Shown: positions 43,482-55,484 of the stretch, piece after piece
Numbering within the stretch: position 1 is the stretch's first letter
How the letters are laid out: every line of letters starts with the position of its first letter
Source: Puccinia triticina
Taxonomy: Eukaryota > Basidiomycota > Pucciniomycetes > Pucciniales > Pucciniaceae
Direction of reading: 5' to 3'
DNA: 64,000 nucleotides
Assembly: GCF_026914185.1 (NCBI RefSeq)
Contig: NC_070567.1
Location: forward strand, 5,978,001-6,042,000
The notes under the pieces: model-generated
What the model saw: the letters and a program-made list of their open reading frames with translations, nothing else
What the model was told of the DNA's origin: nothing
Databases searched by the model: none
Program-made: the position numbers and the translations under genes

Positions 43482-46475
43482 ACAGATTTGCACTTTAAAC
43501 TCAATGACCTGATTCTCAGAGCCAAGTTTCTTGCGGTAAGCCCATGTTGACGGTATTGGGTCATTGGTTGCAATGCGCATTTGCACTATCCATACTTAAT
43601 GCTTGTTCATGTTTTTTATTTATTTCTACTCGGCCTCCTTCCAGCTTAGTTTTTCAGAACACGACATTGCCTGTTTGTGTTTTTTTGGTTCAATAGAGAT
43701 GGATACAGTGAATGCCTGTTTTTGTTCCCGCTTTCCTTCAAGTATGTTGCGCTGATTGATTGCGCCAATGATTGCTTTTGCTGGCATCACAGGTTCCGAG
43801 TCGTCTTGTGATTCGCCTTCATCAGCTGGCTTGATTGCCCGGTTGGCTGCCCGCAGATTGTTCAGAACGGTTTCAAGTTCAGCACCTTCTTGGCTCTAGA
43901 GATCATCTGCACTGACAGTCTCATTGGTCTCCTCATTTTGGTAAGGCATGTTGGCTTTGGAGTTGAACAACAGCAGTCGTTCCCCATTTGAGAAGTTGAT
44001 GCTCCTTCTCAGCGCTACGCACTCCGGAAATGCTTGCTCATCAAAGTGTGCGTGCTTGAAGGTTAAAATCTGTTTGTCCTCCAGTCGACAAACTTTGTAC
44101 GACGAGTAATTGTTTTCATACCCAATCAAGACGCGAGATTGGTCCAAATTTCTCCATCCTGTGTTGCTTTGGTTTAACAATCCACACGCAGCAACCAAAC
44201 GGCCTGAAGAAATTCATGTTTGGTGCGGTCTTGAAGAGCAGTTCCACTGGTGACTTTTTGCTTTTAGATAGCAATGGCAGGCAGTTGGTGGTTGAAGTCG
44301 CCGTCTTCACCGCTTCAGCCCACCACTCTGGGGCTAGATTCGACTGCAGAATCACACATCTCGTCATCTCAATTATTGTCCTGTTCGCCCTTTCTGCCAA
44401 TCCATTGTTTTGTGGAGTGTACGGCGGCGAGACGTTGTGTTGAATTCCAGCCTCTCGCAGCAGTTCACCCAAGAGATTATTGCAGAATTTGCCACCTCCA
44501 TCCGTTATAATTTTCTTCATCTTAGCACCGGTTTGCTTCTTGAACAGGATCTTAAAGTTCTTGACTGCGTCCGGCGCTTGACTTTTTCCTTTCAGGATGG
44601 TAGTGTCAATGTACCCGGTGAATTGATCTACCAGCGTAAGGAAGTAACACGCTCCACCATTTGTTGAAGGTGAAATTGGTCCAACAAGATCCCCATGAAC
44701 AACTTCTAGTGGTCCAGATATCAACTTGAAGTGACTCTTGCAAGGCTTCCTTGTGATTTTTCCTAGCATGCAGGCGTCACATGCGTGCATCTTTGTTAAG
44801 TTGAGATCATTTGGTACAGCCACCAATATTCTTGCCGCGCTGGCGTGTCCCAGGCGATTGTGCCATTTGACAAAATCAGATGAGGCTTGTGCTGTAGTTG
44901 TAATCAAGCCCGTTGCAAGGTCGCACGGATTTAGCACTCCCTTGATTTCAAGTAGGTTGTTGCTGGTGTCCACTCCGAAGGCTTGACCATTGTCAATTTT
45001 CACCGCAAAGCCTTCTGCTCCTAGTTATATAAGCACTTTTGATTTCATGAGTTGCACAAGTGAGACTAGGTTTCTTGTTAGGTGCGGTGTGGAACTCCTG
45101 AAAGATCAGGAAAGAGCTGTGAGGGGAAATAGTCAACAACACTACTAATAATGTAGAAGAGGCTACAGGTGCTGGTGAGGCTGCCCTCTTGACTAATGCT
45201 GATGGAGAGAGGGTTACACTAAGAAAAAGAAAAGGGTGTGGCTGATGATTCTCTTTGACTTAGATGGCTTTAACACTAATGGGTTTGAGGTGTATCAATC
45301 CTACTGAGTGAGAGAGGAGAAGTGAGATGGGGAGAAAAGCAGAAGCTCTTGGGGAGTCACTCTGAGATGTGTAATGAGATATATGCTGGGGGATATATTT
45401 CTGAGGGTTGAAATGTTATCTAAGTGGGGTGTGTAAAAGGGTAGCTACAGAGTGTATGTGGGGGAAGGTGCATACAGAGTGCAGTGGGTGAAAGTGCATA
45501 TAAGGGTGGTGTAAAAAGGTGCTACAGAGAGGATGTAGTAGAAAGTGCATGATGGGGATACAAGATCTAGAGGGGTGTTTATATATGTGAGAAGTACTAC
45601 AGGGGGGTGATACATGATGAGCACATAATAACAAAATCTGAAGATGAGCAGTAATGATGAAGGTGCAATGAACAAGGAGTGTACATGAAAGGTAACTATG
45701 TAGAAGATGAAATAATGATGAGCATTTGGTAATAGCTACAGGAACTATGAAGGAATGTACTGCTGATTCATATGAAGGGGAAAATGAGTAATGAAGTTAT
45801 GTAAGATCTGCAGTCCTATGTAGCTATGATGCTAATGAATGATGTATGTAATAATGCTAAGGATATGTATGAATAAAATACCTGCCAAAACTATACATGC
45901 CAATAACTTCTGATCCATTTGGAAATCCTAGGTGAAATGAGTGGGTGACTAGGGGTAAAATGGGGTGTAGAATCTGAATATGAAGTAATCATGAGGTATT
46001 TATGAAGGTTTTAGGTGATATGAGAGTGATAGTATGAACAGGAACAGGGTTACCACAGCGGTACGTATAGCGTATTGCACAACGTCAGACAGCCACCATT
46101 TTCTAGCGGAAGTGTTGCGTCTCCTTGTGCGGTGGCAACCAGTTTGCCAGAGCCACTACCGGTTACAATATCAATTGAGACTTGGCTGGTTTGCTTGAAG
46201 TAGCCTAGTGATGTGAGCATGTGATTACTTGCCCTGGAGTCGAGTGTAGTGGTCTGCGATCTCGATCCACTCGCAGATGAAAGATAACTGAACAAAGGGT
46301 GTATGTTTTCAGTGGACTTGTCCAGGGTTGTATGGTAATATGTAAGGACCCTAGTTTTAGTCTTTCACTGGTTCTGAGGAGAGTGGGCTCGAAGGGGACA
46401 CAAGGCTCGGGACGACTCTAGTTCACGGGCTGATATTGCAAACGGTGGAAAGCTAGCCGGGAGAGATGTTGGAAC
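43482..46475 (-). pseudogene. Copia D pol, protease, integrase and RT N-terminal part
   Basis: Minus-strand fragments: RT start KLGSENQVIEFKVQICA near 43500; integrase with the zinc finger (WHNRLGHAS, CDACMLGK; 44820-44870), VHGDLVGPISP, ITDGGGKF and NNGLAERANR (44400-44700); protease LDSRASNHMLTS near 46240 (the usual DSGA has become DSRA). Solo LTR H splits the protease-integrase linker. Frameshifts and stops are scattered between 43500 and 43900. Confidence 0.85.
45088..46057 (-). mobile_element. Solo LTR H
   Basis: This 970-bp LTR reads TGTGGTAACC...AGTTCCACA on the minus strand. The 4-bp sequence GCGG lies at both ends (45084-45087 and 46058-46061). Removing it restores copia D coding across YVP-HLTRNLVSL. 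Termini match G and gypsy C. Confidence 0.88.
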
Positions 46476-46675
46476 TGTTGAGATGGTGAAGCCCGTTATG
46501 TAGTCTTTGTATGCTTGTACTTAGATATGCTTCTACCAAGCAGCCCACTACTACAGTCTACCGGTTTCTCACTAGCTGTTCTTTTCCTCACTGAATATCA
46601 ATCCTATCATTCACTGTCAAGCCCCTCCGTGAGTAACGGTAGCCCCCGGTGTTTCAGTCCCTGTGTCCCTCAACA

Positions 46676-46684
46676 GGTTATGAG
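46676..46684 (+). other. Element I primer-binding site (half tRNA-Met CAU)
   Basis: GGTTATGAG directly follows the LTR. It is complementary to an anticodon arm with loop CTCATAA, anticodon CAU, ending at tRNA nucleotide 40. This resembles the copia-type internal initiator-tRNA primer. Confidence 0.7.
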
Positions 46685-46817
46685 ACCCTCCAGTCTTGCT
46701 CAGATCTTTGCATCAACCCGCCTCCTCATCCTCTCCGACTCAGAAGCAAAACTCGCCGTTAGTCAGACAGTCAATCTTCTATTCTCACGAGTACACTATT
46801 GATCGCTTCGACCAACA

Positions 46818-47686
46818 ATGTCAAATTTCCGCCAATTTCAAAATGTCTCCTCCATACTCTCCTCAATCGCTACCTTAGATGGAACTGAAGCAGTCTTTCC
46901 CCGGTGGCGCGACCAACTCGAGGGCGTTTTGGGAATGCAAAACACACTTGACATCTTCAAGGGCACCCTCACTTGCCCTAAAGAGGACTCCAAACTAGAC
47001 GCCTCAGCAATTTGTTCTGCCGACTTCTCAAAGGGCTACAATCCTAAAGAGATAGCCGCAGACTGGGACTCCCTATTGGATCTAGCCTGCCACACAATTT
47101 GGCTCACTTTATCAGACCCTCTCTCTCAACAATACCAAAAAGTCAAGCCGGCCTCTCGTTTATACTCCACTATCATCAACGCCTACGAGAAAAACATGAG
47201 GGCCCGTCGGATGCGTCTCCACGAAGCCTTTTGGAATGCTTGCCACGATCCAAATGAACCAATTGCTCTTTGGATTGGTCATGTACAAGTCGCGGTCGAC
47301 GACCTAATGACGGTCAACAAACTTCCAACCAATTGTCAAATCGCCAACAGACTGGTTCAAGGCCTTGACTCCTTGTGGTCCAACGTCAGGGACGCCATCG
47401 TCTACACCGCAAACGAGATGTCTCTAGACGATGTTGTTGGAGCTATGGAAGCCCCCGAAGTGAGTCTCAACGGAAACAAATCTAACGATCTCGCATCAGC
47501 CTCCGCTGCCTACACCAAACGAGTAGCATGCGCGAACTGCGGCAGACGCGGACATTGATCATCTGAATGTCCCAAACCCAAGAACTTCGGAAAAACTAAA
47601 GCTGGCGCCGCCACCGTCATCAAGCTAGGCGGTTATGAATCAGGTTCAGAAGACAATGAAGAAGAATTCCATGTAGTTTATGAGTA
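46818..47686 (+). pseudogene. Element I gag with zinc knuckle
   Basis: The ORF from ATG 46818 encodes a copia-type gag core of about 240 residues with a zinc knuckle CANCGRRGHxSSEC. The x codon is TGA (47556-47558). The frame then continues PKPKNFGKTK to a natural stop at about 47686 after an acidic tail. A CGA (Arg) codon would restore the knuckle. The product would form particles and bind RNA. No protease is encoded. Confidence 0.85.
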
Positions 47687-48065
47687 ACTGATCTTTGTTA
47701 GCTATCATCCTTATATTTTCTCAGTACGCTACAGTAATACTTTAGCCTACTTCATGGTTATTCCGCTAGTATTAGTTATCTTAACTTATAGTAGTACAAT
47801 TTCCAATTTCTGAGCTCTTTAGCAGTGCTGAATCATAGCTTGGTTATCAGCAAGGGGGGATGTTGAGATGGTGAAGCCTGTTATGTAGTCTTTGTATGCT
47901 TGTACTTAGATATGCTTCTACCAAGCAGCCCACTACTACAGTCTACCGGTTTCTCACTAGCTGTTCTTTTCCTCACTGAATATCAATCCTATCATTCACT
48001 GTCAAGCCCCTCCGTGAGTAACGGTAGCACCTTTTGTTTCAGTCTCTGTGTCCCTCAACAGGAAC

Positions 48066-49095
48066 AGGGATATCTCAGTACAACTGGGATGGAGTGGGAA
48101 GAGTGAAAGGGAAAAGAGAAACGAGGAGAGTAAGTGAAAGGGTGTCTCTTACCTAGCCGGGAGAGATGTGGGAACAGTGATCTCTGCCGGCTAGGAGGAG
48201 GAAGGTAACACGAGTTGATATAGTCTGATTCTTGTGACATCTTATTGTGAAACCCCGCAATGCGCGGGGGCTTCACAGACCCCTTCCTATTTCCTTGCTC
48301 CTTTTGCTCTTTCTGCTTTTCGAGATGTTGTTGGTACTTCTTGGGATGCAATGTCCAACAATTATCTTTGGTTTGATTTGCCTCCGGGTTGTGCTTCTTC
48401 CCAGGACATGTTATAGGCGTGTAGAGGCGCCTTTTCTTCATACCAGCATCAGTAATCAGAGCCGTGGAGGATGCGTTCACTGATGTTGTTTCTGTTGCTT
48501 TCCTCTTGTTGGTTCGTTCAAAGCGCCCAACCTCTTGAAGTCAATTGATAACGTGCTTTGGCTTGCCCAGTGAGTTTAGGTCCCCAAAAAGGCTTTGCAT
48601 TAAAAAGGGCCTAATTTTCTTTGTGATTCTACTGATTATGCTGCAGCATATCACGAAGTCGGGAACTATCATGCCGAGGGAGTCAAATTTGGCCAGGCAC
48701 TCTTCAATGCTACTGATATACGCCGCCATGTTGTCATTGAACTGGGTGTCTTCCCATCTCACCCATACTTCATAGCTTGCAAGGATCAAGTCTGACGCGT
48801 GGACGGATTTGAACATTTGCCACAACTTGTAAGGGTTTTTTGAGTTGTCCTTCTTAACGATTGTGTTGAACACTCAGTCTGTGAGATTGGCGGCCTTTTG
48901 GGCTTTTGCTTTGGTTCTTTGAGACATGTCCGGCAGCGGTGGGTTACCGATGAAGTTCTCCAGATTGAATTCCACTAGGACCATTCTGATCTTTTTCTCC
49001 CAGATTTCAAAGTTCTCTCCTGTGAACTTTGGGACTTTCATCGTGGGCTTTCTGCCAATTGACAAGTCGCTAGAGTTGCTCTCGTCATAGGCCAT
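48066..49095 (-). pseudogene. Copia D gag with C-rich finger
   Basis: Gag begins at ATG 49095 (MAYDESNSSDLSIGRK, then KVPKFTGENFEIWEKKI) and continues to KHNPEANQTKDNCWTLHP near 48340. TGA codons at 48874-48876 and 48541-48543 interrupt an otherwise continuous frame; both fit former CGA. It starts 52 bp inside the primer site. Confidence 0.85.
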
Positions 49096-49146
49096 GATGT
49101 ATTCCTGCTCCTGTTCTTTGTGTTCTGAGGTTGCGTTTGAATCTTG

Positions 49147-49158
49147 AGACTGTAAATC
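49147..49158 (-). other. Copia D primer-binding site (half tRNA-Tyr GUA)
   Basis: The minus strand reads GATTTACAGTCT next to the 5' LTR. It matches the reverse complement of the tRNA-Tyr anticodon arm (AGACTGTAAATC, anticodon GUA), ending at nucleotide 40. The same 12-mer occurs in the antisense tRNA-Tyr of gypsy C (13667-13678). Confidence 0.75.
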
Positions 49159-49856
49159 TGAAAAACTCCAAAGAACTAAGATAGTTTATTTTAATCAGAC
49201 TGTGTAACTAGAAGTATGTACAATTGTTTTATGGAAGAAAATAAAGCTGAAGAATGAGAAATATACCTAAGAGCAGGAATAGGGCCGCTCTCTACTAGTT
49301 AAGATAAAGTATAAGAAAAGGAAACAATCCTGTTTTGGACCTGCGAGACAGAGAGTGAGATCATGGTGTTAGCACTTTCTCCCAGCTTGATTCCTCTCTA
49401 AGCTTTTGGTCTTACTCGGTGTAGTTTTTTGACCTGTGATATCCCTCACTAAGCGTCGGCGAAACGGTGAAGCAGTTGAGCAACGTTGTCTGCTTCAAGG
49501 CATAGTTGAATCAGCTACTGCCTTTGGTTTGCGCCTTAGCCTTTTAACGCGACACACTTACCGATAGGTTTTCCAACTCTTTGAGTGGTATCGGTGCAGA
49601 CGGTCTGATTGTCTTTGACTATTTTGTATAGGAACAAACAAGATAGTGTGTTAGCTTCTAACTGTCTGACTTTGTCTTAGGAACTCAGCCGCTTACCTTT
49701 GGCGCTGGCTGAGATTCTTTTGACCAGTGGTTTTTGGCCGGGATTTTCCACGTGCCTGATCTTGCTGGCGGATGTCGGATCTGCTTACATCAACAAGATG
49801 AATTTAGTTTCATGACACCACTGCACAGACTTTGGACTGTGGAAGTGGTTTGCATT

Positions 49857-52800
49857 TGTAAAGATATGGAGTAGATTACTTTATTGAAACAGTTATAAAT
49901 AAGAACTCAATAAAAGTAATACACTTGTTGAAAGAATAAATATAACAATGGTTAGTTCAGCTAGCTGATAGAAGAATAAAGAATATTTGTAAAGAAAAAA
50001 TACCTCAAAGAATGAACCGCAGACAAATGGAAATCTTGACACAAACACAACAACGGCGACGAGTAAACAGCAGGAATGATCACAATGAAAGCAGCCTAGA
50101 GATCATGAAGAAAAACAATAACGGTCAATAACGTAAATCGGTAATGTTGATTATGAACGTTCAAACAACTACCTGCCCGGAGACTGTTTCTAGCTCCTCC
50201 TGGATGATTAAAGTCGGCGAGTGTTGTTATTGAGTCTTTGATTTTAGATTTGAAACTGGGGACAAAGGAGAAAGACTTCAAGTCTTAATCGGATCAATGA
50301 GTTGTTAATCGAGGATAAAACAGCGAGTAAGAATAGGGAAGAATAGAGTTGTCGGCGGATAAGAAAGGAATAGAGTTTTGTCGGAGATGCGGGGAAGATG
50401 TGCGGAAGAAACTGATTGACACGATGCCCGATGTACACGTCATATGCATAAGGTAATGCATACACATAAACAGAGAATTGAATAATGTCCGAGTTTAAAC
50501 GCAACACTCCTCCTAAACACGCACATTAAATAAATGTAACTGTTTAAAAGCCAGAAGAAGTTTAATCTTCCCGAGAGGTTTGGTCAAAACATCGGCAATC
50601 ATGTCGGTTGTTGAAACTTGCAAAACGCGAAGGACCTTCATCGTAATCAACTGTCGGACGTATTGAAAACGAATTTCGATATGTTTGGTGTTGGGGGTAA
50701 GCTGTGCTTCTTTGCTTATGATCACCGCACCCGAGTTGTTGTTAAAAAGCGTCGGAGGACCTACAGCGATGTTCAGCGAGGTGACTAGGTTGGACATCCA
50801 GCGAAGTTGCTTCGCGCATTTATTCATAGCGATGAACTCAGCTTCGGTCGTTGATTGAGCGACAACAGATTGCTTCTTTGTAGTCCAGGATATTGGATTA
50901 CCGTAGAAAGTGATAACGTATCCAGACATAGATTTTTTAGTGACCAAAGAAGTACTGTAATCCGCGTCAGCCCACCCGCATAAAGCATCAGTTTGTTGGC
51001 CTTTTTGAAAGTGAATGCCAACATCGGCTGTGCCTCGTAGATATCGGAGAAGGTGTTTGATCAAAGACCAGTGACACAAGGAAGGGGAAGATGAAAACTG
51101 CGCCAGAACGTTGACTGTGAACGCAATATCTGGTCGAGTGTGTAACGCCAGATAGTTCAACATGCCAATTGCTTTCTGCATCGTCTTAACATCAAAAGGT
51201 GGAGAGCTTTCGGCGATTAGTCGATGAAAATTCATTGGAGACGGCGCCTTTACCGAGGTTGCGTTAGACATGCCGAATTCATCAATGATTTTACACGCGA
51301 AATCTGATTGATGAACAACAAGAGAACCGTCTTTTCGCCAATCAAGAGTGTAACCGAGATGTTGCGTAGGTTGTTCCTTCACTTTGAGCTTATACGATCT
51401 CTTCAAAGCGTCTAGAAAGCGAAGAATCTGTTGCCGATCATTACCAACAATAAAACCATCGTCGACATGCATATGTAGCAAAATAGAATTGTCAACATTG
51501 TGAAACAACGCATCATCTAACAGAGATGCCTCAAAGCCGATTGCCTTCAGTGTTGAAACTAGATGAGTTTTCCACATTCGCGGCGCTTGTTTCGTGCCGT
51601 ACAATGATTTGTTAAGCTTCCAGACCCAACCTTTCTTCTTGGGATCCGGGTCCTCAAAGCCAAGAACTTGCGAAACATATATCGATGCGTCAATGTTACC
51701 GTAAAGAAAAGCTGTTTCGACGTCGAATTGAAAAACAAATAGTCCCTTGTTGACTGCAAGGGAAAGCATCATTTTAAAAGATTCGTTTCTTGCGACGGAA
51801 GAGTAGGTTTTGAAAAAATGAATCATGTGTTCTTGATGATTTCCAAACACCACCCAACGCGCCTTGTGACGAACAACTTCCTTGAACTCGTTGAGTTTCT
51901 TCGTCAACAACCACATGCCACCGATTGTTTTGTCATCAGATGGAGGTGGCACGAGAGTTCCGGTATTTTGCGATTGAAGGGAGTTGAATTCGGCGGACAG
52001 AGCCGATTCCCATTGTGGCAAGGCGGGCAAGTCGTTCATGGCCTCATTGATCGACACCGATACCGTCAAGTTTAAATCCGGGAATTCAGTTATTGAAGCA
52101 AAATTTAAATCCGGTAGGTTTTGATTTAAACGGCGGGAACCTTCGATGATGTTCGCGGGAGTTACTGAAGAATTGATGTCTCTAGGGGCGATTTGATTTC
52201 GAGAACCCCATTCATAGGTGAAGTACTTCGTCGACTGTTGTGAATTTGCAGAAGGCGTTAAATCAGATTCATGAGTAACAGCTGGCGATGGTGAGGGATC
52301 AGGCGGGAGAAATGGAGGAGTAGACGACGGAATAGGTGGAGGTGGAGACGACGGAAGTGGAGGTGGTGAAACGGGGGGAGAATGTTCAACAGGTTGAGAT
52401 ATTTGTTTCGAGCGGAGTTTTTTGCTTGATACGTCAATAGCAACATGTTCATCCTGTGAAGTCAAGTCTGCAAGTGATGTGGGCAAAGTTGAAGATAACT
52501 TCATCATTGCAGACTTAGAATTATACGGAAACAATAGAATAGAAGGGGTGTAATCTCGGCTTATCACCGTGCAGCGAGAAATTGGGTCAAAGAAGCGCAT
52601 TGCATCTGACCTGGACTCATAGCCGAGAAATAGAAACGGTTTGGAAGGAGGTAGAATTTTTGACGATGGTGACTGTGTGTGAACGTAAACTTTGAGACCA
52701 AACGGCAGAAGTGTATGAACTTGTCTTACTTGTTCTATACACGAGTGATTGTCGACTAAAACCGAATTTGGGGAATTCCAGTCGAGAGCTGAGGAAGGGA

Positions 52801-55484
52801 GCATGTTGATTAAAGATGAGGCGAATTTTGCTTCTTCATCCCAGTAGTTTAGGGGAACAGAGGACTGAGCCAACATACATCGCATTTTCATAAGCAACGT
52901 TTGATTGAAACGTTCCGCTAAACCGTTCGTCTGTGGAGAGTTTGCCGGTCCTTGCTCGAGAGATATTCCGCGCTGCGACAAGAAAGATTTGAATACGACC
53001 GAACCAAATTCACCGCCACAATCGGTATGAAGAATTGATGGTGTCACATCCAAAACATTTTTTAATTCGTTCAGATATGACATAATTTTCGTCTCTGATT
53101 CTGATTTCTTCTGCATAAGAAAAATCTGATTAAATCGTGAGAAGTCATTGATGAGAACCAGAATATATCGAAAGGAATTCCGAGAGTTGGGTGACACCTG
53201 TAACACATCCATGTGAATCATTTTGAATGGGCTAGAAGCGGAAGGAAGGGGATTGCTATGTGAAGAACGCTTCATTTTAGCCATTCTACACACCTTGCAA
53301 TTAATCAAAGACCCGGTTTTTTCGTTCGGCGAAATTTTCATTAATTCGAAGAATTTTTTCACGTATACATCCGACGGGTGACCCAAAATAATGTGCCAAT
53401 CTCTATGCACATTCTTCTCCTTCATTGAAAAAAGAGCTTTTGTCGTGACCACGCTTGAACCGGATGATACATACAAATCGCCTGTTCGTGGGAATCGTTC
53501 GATAACTGTTGAGCCCATGTAAACTAGGAACAACTTGTTCTTATGAATACAGCAAAAACCGTGATCTTCAAGTTGGGAAACAGAAATGAGGTTGCATTTT
53601 CCAGATGGGGCCAAATATACCGGAAAGATGTCGTATTTTCCGAAGCGCATCGAACCCATGTGAGTTATTTCCACAGATCCTGAGTACGTCCTCATTTTCT
53701 TGTTGACGATTTGAAGATTAGATAACAGACGCTCATCGGATACGGTTGATTTGGATGCACCGGTGTCAAGAACCAGCCGAATTTTTTCGTTATCAATCGG
53801 TCCCACGTGAAAGGTGCTTTCGTCTTCGACGAAAAATCCGGTATCCTCCAAATTGTTGTCTTCAATCAGTTCAGACACAGCATCAACAGTTTCTTCTTCG
53901 TCTGATTCTTCAATAGAATTTAAACGTTGACTTCGAAGTTTAGATAACGACTCAATTAGTTGATCAAGCTCCTGGTCACTCATTTTGATTTTTGATGATG
54001 AGGAAGGAGGTAAAGTGATTCGATTTTTTGTTGGAATCACATTTCTGAACTTCTTTTCGACTGCCTTGAACTTGTCCTTATTTGGTCGAGTAAAAGGTTT
54101 TGATGAAACGGCATTAATTGTGCCAGAAAGTTCATTCCGACTGTGCTCGATACTCATTTGGGTCGCAAGTTTTTCGAAGGTGAACGGATCGGTGTCAAAC
54201 AGGTTTTGAATCAGAGAAGCAAGAGAATCGTCATGTCAAAAGCTTTTCAGGAAAAACATTCCTGCCATTGCGGTATTGACTTGCATGTGCTTTGTGACGA
54301 GTTGAGCGGATTTGAGAGAAGTGTACATAGACTGAAATTTACTAATGTGAGCAGCAATCGATGTTCCAGGAACATAATCGAGATGAATGAGTGTGTAGAG
54401 CTTGTCTCCAAGCTTTATTAGAGATTGTTCACCGCATGCTTCAGCTAAATCCGTCATAGCCTTGGAGAAAGAATCGGCTGCCTGAACGACGGAATATAAA
54501 TTGGCAGATACACATAATTCGAGAAGCGTATATGCGTTGGCGGTCTTCTTTCGGAACTTCTTCTCTTTTTTGTGAGCTTCGCACCATGCCTCGTCAAAGA
54601 CTTCTTCATCACCGCGTCCAATAATAAGATTCTTGAATGATTTCTTCCATTCAGGATAATTATCACGACGGAGCTTAGTAATTCGAATCTTATCGCCTCG
54701 ATGGTCATTATCGCTTGACAAGGATTCATCGATGTTTGGATTGATGACCGGAAATTCTGCCATCTCGTTCGTTTTGATCTAGAAGTGATTCTTATTTTGA
54801 GTTCTTTAACTGTCAAGTAATACTCTCGCTACCATGTAAAGATATGGAGTAGATTACTTTATTGAAACAGTTATAAATAAGAACTCAATAAAAGTAATAC
54901 ACTTGTTGAAAGAATAAATATAACAATGGTTAGTTCAGCTAGCTGATAGAAGAATAAAGAATATTTGTAAAGAAAAAATACCTCGAAGAATGAACCGCAG
55001 ACAAATGGAAATCTTGACACAAACACAACAACGGCGACGAGTAAACAGCAGGAATGATCACAATGAAAGCAGCCTAGAGATCATGAAGAAAAACAATAAC
55101 GGTCAATAACGTAAATCAGTAATGTTGATTATGAACGTTCAAACAACTACCTGCCCGGAGACTGTTTCTAGCTCCTCCTGGATGATTAAAGTCGGCGAGT
55201 GTTGTTATTGAGTCTTCGATTTTAGATTTGAAACTGGGGACGAAGGAGAAAGACTTTGAGTCTTAATCGGATCAATGAGTTGTTAATCGAGGATAAAACA
55301 GCGAGTAAGAATAGGGAAGAATAGAGTTGTCGGCGGATAAGAAAGGAATAGAGTTTTGTCGGAGATGCGGGGAAGATGTGCGGAAGAAACTGATCGACAC
55401 GATGCCCGATGTACACGTCATATGCATAAGGTAATGCATACACATAAACAGAGAATTGAATAATGTCCGAGTTTAAACGCGACA
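49857..55484 (-). mobile_element. Ty1/copia retrotransposon E, nearly intact
   Basis: Both LTRs are 650 bp (49857-50506 and 54835-55484), begin TGTAAAGATATGG and end CA. They are flanked by GCATT (49852-49856, 55485-55489) inside the 5' LTR of copia D. The polypurine tract TTTAGGAGGAG (minus strand) adjoins the 3' LTR. The primer site starts TGGTAGCG, fitting a tRNA-Met 3' end. LTRs differ at only seven dinucleotides, so this is among the younger insertions. Confidence 0.96.
50513..54763 (-). CDS. Copia E gag-pol polyprotein (single TGA between gag and pol)
   Basis: One frame of 1416 codons runs from ATG 54763 to the stop at 50513. The only interruption is TGA 54238-54236 after FFLKSF. Downstream 1214 residues from Met 54157 are fully open. 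Protease has LVLDTGASKSTVS (about 53770). Integrase has RDWHIILGHPS, CKVCRMAK, HMDVLQV, HTDCGGEFGS and NGLAERFNQTL. There is a Pro-rich linker near 52330. RT has QFDVETAFLYGN and HMHVDDGFIVG, and RNase H has WADADYSTS and STTEAEFIAM. Gag has no visible CCHC zinc knuckle, unusual for copia. The TGA may be a nonsense mutation (CGA to TGA) or a read-through site. This is the best candidate for a recently active element here. Confidence 0.92.

Larger units (their letters stand above)
46476..48060 (+). mobile_element. Gag-only compact LTR element I
   Basis: LTRs of exactly 200 bp (46476-46675 and 47861-48060) are flanked by GGAAC (46471-46475, 48061-48065). The primer site starts directly after the 5' LTR (46676, GGTTATGAG). 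The polypurine tract AAGGGGGGA precedes the 3' LTR. The 1185-bp interior codes only a copia-type gag; there is no protease, integrase or RT. It must have moved using enzymes of another element. Confidence 0.93.
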
